Below are positions 7,092 through 9,578 of a stretch of DNA of 9,578 nt, piece by piece. The notes beneath the pieces are model-generated. The model was not told the DNA's origin. It saw only the letters and a program-made list of their open reading frames with translations, and made no database searches. Within the stretch, counting starts at the first letter, position 1; each line of letters begins with the position of its first letter. Source of the DNA: an uncultured Lachnospiraceae bacterium (GTDB lineage Bacteria > Bacillota > Clostridia > Lachnospirales > Lachnospiraceae); assembly GCA_946406305.1 (NCBI GenBank), contig CAMJKC010000056.1:1-9578 (forward strand), written 5' to 3'. The translations under genes were made by a program, and so were the position numbers.

Positions 7092-7231
7092 GTTTTAGTG
7101 TACTCCCAATTTGACAATCGCTAAAACGGTGATAAATAAAGATTTAGATAAGCTAAATATTACATGCAAGGTATTTACAAAATGCGGAGATGTTTATGTC
7201 AAAATTTAATTGAATTTATGCGAATTTCACA
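7092..7231. other. Gene-poor stretch with possible coding remnant and second 17-bp repeat
   Basis: Between the repeat array and the PIN promoter there is no supportable gene. One plus-strand frame is open to a TAA at 7207-7209 and contains VINKDLDKLNITCK and KCGDVYVKI, but it has no start codon with a ribosome site and is only about 36 codons long after the preceding stop. It could be the tail of a deleted gene or chance. ATGTCAAAAT at 7196-7205 also occurs at 5656-5665, next to the other 17-bp copy. Confidence 0.35.
7133..7149. repeat. 17-bp direct repeat, copy B
   Basis: Second exact copy of TAAATAAAGATTTAGAT, same orientation as 5673-5689 and on the far side of the ATPase gene and its repeat array. 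The distance between copies is 1460 bases. Confidence 0.6.
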
Positions 7232-7260
7232 TTGTTAAAAATAAGGATTTTTTGTATAAT
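7232..7260 (+). promoter_or_regulatory. Promoter of the PIN toxin operon
   Basis: TTGTTA (7232-7237), a 17-base spacer and a perfect TATAAT (7255-7260). Transcription should start near 7267, leaving a 43-base leader before the ATG at 7310. This is one of the best promoters in the window, and no gene end overlaps it, so the cluster to its right is an independent transcription unit. Confidence 0.75.
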
Positions 7261-7309
7261 ATGCTTATTAAGTAGAGATGACTATGAGACTATTTGGTTG
7301 GAAGATAAA

Positions 7310-7795
7310 ATGGTTGAGAATAAAAAACTAAAAGTATATCTTGATACATCAGTTATAAGCTATTTGCAACAAGATGATGCACCAGAGAAAACTGGCATAA
7401 CACTTAACCTATGGAAAAAATTCAAAACTGGTGTATATGATATATGTATATCTCAAATTACAATAGATGAGATGAACGAATGTCCTGAACCAAAGTTGTC
7501 TTTTCTAAAGGCGAAATTAAATGAGATAAAATATATAAATTTTAAACTTGATGATAGGTGTTTTGAATTAGCCAAAGAAATAATAGAGAAAGGCATTCTC
7601 CCAAGAAAAAGTGTTGATGATAGTTATCATATTGCAATAGCAATGCTTAATGGTTGTGATATAATAACCTCTTGGAATTTTAAGCATATTGTTAATATTC
7701 AAACGATAGATGGAACAAGAACTATATCGCAACTAAAAGGATATAAAGATATAAATATTTTAAACCCACTAACTTTATTAGAAATGGAGGTATAA
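7310..7795 (+). CDS. PIN-domain ribonuclease, probable type II toxin
   Basis: A 161-residue PIN-domain protein of VapC-like type, a metal-dependent endoribonuclease fold. The acidic residues are in the expected order: Asp12 in VYLDTSVISYL, Glu54 in TIDEMNE, Asp104 in DDSYHIAIA and Asp117 in CDIITSWNFKH. The SWNFKH end of the core is typical of the solitary PIN toxins paired with very small antitoxins. The start is ATG 7310, with a modest GGAAG (7300-7304) 5 bases upstream. Extending the frame to a TTG at 7232 is excluded, because that TTG is the -35 box and lies upstream of the predicted transcript start. The stop codon overlaps the spacer after the ribosome site of the next small gene, so the pair is co-translated. 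The RNA target is unknown. Confidence 0.85.
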   Translation: MVENKKLKVYLDTSVISYLQQDDAPEKTGITLNLWKKFKTGVYDICISQITIDEMNECPEPKLSFLKAKLNEIKYINFKLDDRCFELAKEIIEKGILPRKSVDDSYHIAIAMLNGCDIITSWNFKHIVNIQTIDGTRTISQLKGYKDINILNPLTLLEMEV

Positions 7796-7797
7796 AT

Positions 7798-7950
7798 ATG
7801 AATAATAAGTTTTCAGTAGATGATATTCATAGTATTCGTGAAGAAAAAACAAAGAAGTATTTAACAATGTCAGTAGATGAGTTAAAAGTTTATTTTAAAG
7901 AACAGGAAGAAAAGTTTTATAGCACTGCTGATAAAATTAATAATAAGTAG
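7798..7950 (+). CDS. Small acidic/basic helical protein, probable antitoxin of the PIN toxin
   Basis: A 50-residue frame, ATG 7798 to TAG 7948-7950. It has an excellent ribosome site: GGAGG (7786-7790) sits inside the last PIN codons, 7 bases before the ATG, and only two bases separate the genes. The protein is highly charged and probably all helical. It begins MNNKFSVDDIHSIREEK, has a middle MSVDELKVYFKEQEEKF and ends in Lys/Asn. Very small charged proteins of this kind (IR-E-K near the start, MS--E near the middle) commonly follow solitary PIN genes. No DNA-binding motif is obvious, so autoregulation cannot be argued from sequence. The toxin-first order is the reverse of classical vapBC. 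The antitoxin role is inferred from position and size. Confidence 0.75.
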   Translation: MNNKFSVDDIHSIREEKTKKYLTMSVDELKVYFKEQEEKFYSTADKINNK

Positions 7951-7963
7951 TAGCAATTCTTTG

Positions 7964-8047
7964 ATGAACAATGATAGTTCTTCAATTGATAATTTAACTG
8001 GGAATTTAAGATTACAAATTAAAAATTACAAATCTATCATTGACTAA
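7964..8047 (+). other. Possible decayed N-terminal extension of the DUF6273 gene
   Basis: In the same frame as the DUF6273 gene, an ATG at 7964 opens 27 codons (MNNDSSSIDN at the start, KNYKSIID at the end) closed by TAA at 8045-8047. The frame then continues SSITRVEE into the DUF6273 ATG at 8072. If the TAA is a mutation, the original protein began here or further upstream. There is no ribosome site at 7964, so this may be non-coding leader. Confidence 0.25.
7969..8042. repeat. 9-bp perfect inverted repeat and 9-bp direct repeat before the DUF6273 gene
   Basis: CAATGATAG (7969-7977) and CTATCATTG (8034-8042) are perfect complements 56 bases apart. Inside, ATTACAAAT occurs twice (8011-8019 and 8025-8033). 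They could form a long-range stem in the leader between the putative antitoxin and the DUF6273 gene, or mark a small insertion. No T-run follows, so it is not a terminator. Confidence 0.45.
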
Positions 8048-8071
8048 TCAAGTATTACAAGAGTTGAAGAA

Positions 8072-8605
8072 ATGGATACAGTTACTTTTGGTGTCAATGA
8101 GAATACAAAGCCTATTGAGTGGATAGTTCTTGAAAAACAGAGGGAAAAAGCATTGTTGTTATCTAAACGAATATCAATAAGGCATAGCTTTAATTATAAA
8201 AATGATAAAGTTACTTGGGAAAACTCTACTATAAGAGAGTATTTGAATATAGAATATATAAATATAATATTTAATAAAGAAGAACAAACTTTGATATTGA
8301 CAACAGATGTTTTAAATGATAATAATGCTAAATTTGGCTCTACTGGTGGAAATAATATGAAGGACAAAATATTCTTACTTAGTATCAATGAATTAAATAA
8401 ATATTTTAATAGTGACAATCAAAGGGCTACTAGTTATATAAGAGATGGTGGGATTCCTTGGTTGCTACGAACACCAGGTGCTAATCGTACTGTTGGTAAG
8501 AGTGGAGATGTTTCAATTGTAGATGAATATGGAAGACTTGATGAGTATGGTCTTGCTGTAGATGATGATTATGGTGTGCGACCTGCATTGTGGATAAAGT
8601 ACTAA
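8072..8605 (+). CDS. DUF6273 domain-containing protein
   Basis: A 177-residue protein that is nearly all one DUF6273 domain. The conserved blocks are in order: VTFG (4-7), PIEWIVLEKQ (14-23), ALLLSKR (27-33), TWENSTIREYLN (48-59), DKIFLLSINELNKYF (98-112), PWLLRTPG (129-136) and the closing YGVRPALWIKY (167-177). The domain is common in gut anaerobes, often in multiple copies or attached to signal peptides. Its C-terminal half resembles the formylglycine-generating-enzyme/C-type-lectin-like fold, suggesting ligand binding; the function is unknown. The linker between the NELNKYF and WLLRTPG blocks is short here, with no RxCxPTxYA stretch. ATG 8072 has only a weak site (GAAG), and the domain starts almost at residue 1, so the true N-terminus may lie upstream or be lost. 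No signal peptide is seen. It shares the strand with the PIN pair but lies 121 bases away. Confidence 0.8.
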   Translation: MDTVTFGVNENTKPIEWIVLEKQREKALLLSKRISIRHSFNYKNDKVTWENSTIREYLNIEYINIIFNKEEQTLILTTDVLNDNNAKFGSTGGNNMKDKIFLLSINELNKYFNSDNQRATSYIRDGGIPWLLRTPGANRTVGKSGDVSIVDEYGRLDEYGLAVDDDYGVRPALWIKY

Positions 8606-8724
8606 TCATAATAAAAACAATTGTAGAAATGTATTGGAACTATTAATATAGTAAAATTAAATATATTTTTAAATTAATGATAATAATTGAAGTATCTGAT
8701 TAAAAAAAGTGTGGAGATTTATAA

Positions 8725-9174
8725 ATGAATAATGATAAAAAATTATCAAAAAGCCAAATAGGTCGTATAGGAGAATATTTAGTAGCAGCGGAACTTGAAA
8801 AGCATGGTTTGGCAACATCACTGCTATTAAATAATGCTGAAGGTATTGATATACTAGCATTTGACGATAAAACAGGAAAGAGTATATCTATACAAGTGAA
8901 AACACAACAAAAAAATAATCACTGGCCCATTAGTGCACTATCGATTTCTAAAAAATACGATAATTCATTTTTTGTTTTTGTAAATCTTAATAATGATTGT
9001 CCTATATTTTATATATATAAGTGGATGGATGTAGTTAAAAATGTTAAAAAAGAATATAAAAAATGGCTTGATACACCTGGAAAAAACGGACAAAAGCACA
9101 AAGATAATCCAATTAGGGTTTTTAAACCAAAAGATGATAAAAATTTGAATGACTGGAATATATTAAAAAAATAA
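8725..9174 (+). CDS. Small PD-(D/E)xK-like nuclease-fold protein
   Basis: A 149-residue protein with the layout of the restriction-endonuclease/Holliday-junction-resolvase fold. An N-terminal helix IGRIGEYLVAAELEKHG carries Glu17, EGIDILAFD carries Asp42, and after a beta turn SIQVKTQ carries Gln57 and Lys59. Gln replaces the usual Glu/Asp of the D-x(n)-(E/D)-x-K signature, a substitution found in some catalytically active lineages. The C-terminal part is Lys-rich (KEYKKWLDTPGKNGQKHK), fitting nucleic acid contact. Similar small proteins often occur singly in accessory DNA, and some are mislabelled aspartate ammonia-lyase. The start has GGAG (8713-8716) 8 bases upstream. The following lipoprotein gene starts 18 bases after the stop, so the two are probably co-transcribed. 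The substrate is unknown. Confidence 0.7.
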   Translation: MNNDKKLSKSQIGRIGEYLVAAELEKHGLATSLLLNNAEGIDILAFDDKTGKSISIQVKTQQKNNHWPISALSISKKYDNSFFVFVNLNNDCPIFYIYKWMDVVKNVKKEYKKWLDTPGKNGQKHKDNPIRVFKPKDDKNLNDWNILKK

Positions 9175-9192
9175 AAAAAAGGAGTTATAAAT

Positions 9193-9578
9193 ATGTTGAA
9201 AAAAATTATTATAACTATAATTGGTTTATTTTTTGCTACTATTACTGTCAGCTGTAATGCTCAAATTCAAAATGGTAATAATAAAGAAGTAATACCACTA
9301 CAATACGACGAGGTCAATTCATTTAGTGAAGGCTTGGCAGCTGTAAAAAAGAGTAATTTATGGGGCTATATTGATAGGTATGGTAACGAAGTGTTACCAT
9401 TTAAATATAGTAGCGCTTATTCATTTACAGAAGGATTGGCTTATGTAGCTTATGAAGATGAGGAAAAGTATAAGAGCGGATTTATAGATAGAAGTGGAAA
9501 TTTTGTTATACAAACTTCTCCTCGTTATTTTTATTATCCATATCAGTTTTGCGACGGATTAATTGAATTTACAGAAAG
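9193..9578 (+). CDS. WG-repeat lipoprotein, N-terminal part (3' end outside window)
   Basis: At least 128 residues are visible and the frame is open at the window end. Residues 1-20 form a lipoprotein-type signal (MLKK, a long hydrophobic run, TVS) with the acceptor Cys21. The -3 position is Thr, a relaxed lipobox of the kind spirochaetes use. The mature part consists of WG (KWG) beta-hairpin repeats of about 40 residues: VIPLQYDEVNSFSEGLAAVK-SNLWGYIDRYGN, then VLPFKYSSAYSFTEGLAYV with SGFIDRSGN. It is expected at the cell surface or in the periplasm; such repeats are thought to bind ligands or peptidoglycan, but function is not established. AAGGAG (9179-9184) is 8 bases before the ATG, and the gene follows the nuclease-like gene by 18 bases. 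Confidence 0.9.
   Translation, partial: MLKKIIITIIGLFFATITVSCNAQIQNGNNKEVIPLQYDEVNSFSEGLAAVKKSNLWGYIDRYGNEVLPFKYSSAYSFTEGLAYVAYEDEEKYKSGFIDRSGNFVIQTSPRYFYYPYQFCDGLIEFTE

Noticed and set aside
7278..7331. 17-residue leader peptide overlapping the PIN start (MTMRLFGWKIKWLRIKN)
   Set aside because: It has no convincing ribosome site, and such short frames are common by chance; nothing ties it to regulation.
8606..8724. Terminator or promoter between the DUF6273 and nuclease-like genes
   Set aside because: It holds only short AT-only inverted repeats (such as ACTAT-TAAT-ATAGT at 8639-8652) and no -35/-10 pair or GC stem with a T-run clear enough to call.
8669..8860. Minus-strand 63-residue ORF across the start of the nuclease-like gene
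   Set aside because: It is a hydrophobic shadow of AT-rich DNA with no ribosome site, and it conflicts with the strong plus-strand start at 8725.

Overview
The window is strongly AT-rich and uses AT-ending codons (AGA/AGG arginine, AAA, AAT, TTA). It has strong GGAGG-type ribosome sites and sigma-70/A-like promoters. With DUF6273, WG-repeat lipoprotein, AAA/DUF4143 and PIN genes present, it suggests a low-GC anaerobic gut-type bacterium. A spirochaete of the Brachyspira/Treponema sort is my first guess and a clostridial Firmicute the second; no rRNA or species marker settles this.

Region 1 (1-3715, + strand) is a leucine biosynthesis operon, leuA (3' part only), leuC, leuD, leuB. The genes are separated by about 10 bases or overlap, and ribosome sites lie in the end of the preceding gene. 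LeuA makes 2-isopropylmalate, LeuC and LeuD form the isomerase, and LeuB does the oxidative decarboxylation, so the leucine-specific branch is complete apart from the cut LeuA N-terminus.

Region 2 (3716-5632) starts with a 395-base gap holding a clear intrinsic terminator, a possible short RNA that ends at it, and an extended -10 promoter. A monocistronic sodium:solute symporter gene with its own terminator follows. The symporter uses CGT arginine codons that the leu genes do not.

Region 3 (5633-7231) holds a minus-strand AAA/DUF4143 ATPase gene broken by one in-frame TAA. Its promoter is built into an array of four 23-bp direct repeats (core GGCAAATGT). A 17-bp sequence occurs once on each side of the gene.

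Region 4 (7232-9578, + strand) is an accessory cluster: a promoter, a PIN-domain ribonuclease toxin, a translationally coupled 50-residue putative antitoxin, a DUF6273 protein with a possibly decayed N-terminal extension, a small PD-(D/E)xK-like nuclease with Gln in place of the usual Glu/Asp, and the start of a WG-repeat lipoprotein that runs off the window.

The main points of interest are the repeat-embedded promoter of the broken ATPase, the PIN/small-ORF pair, and the RNA-like element between leuB and the symporter. I found no convincing wholly new multi-gene system.
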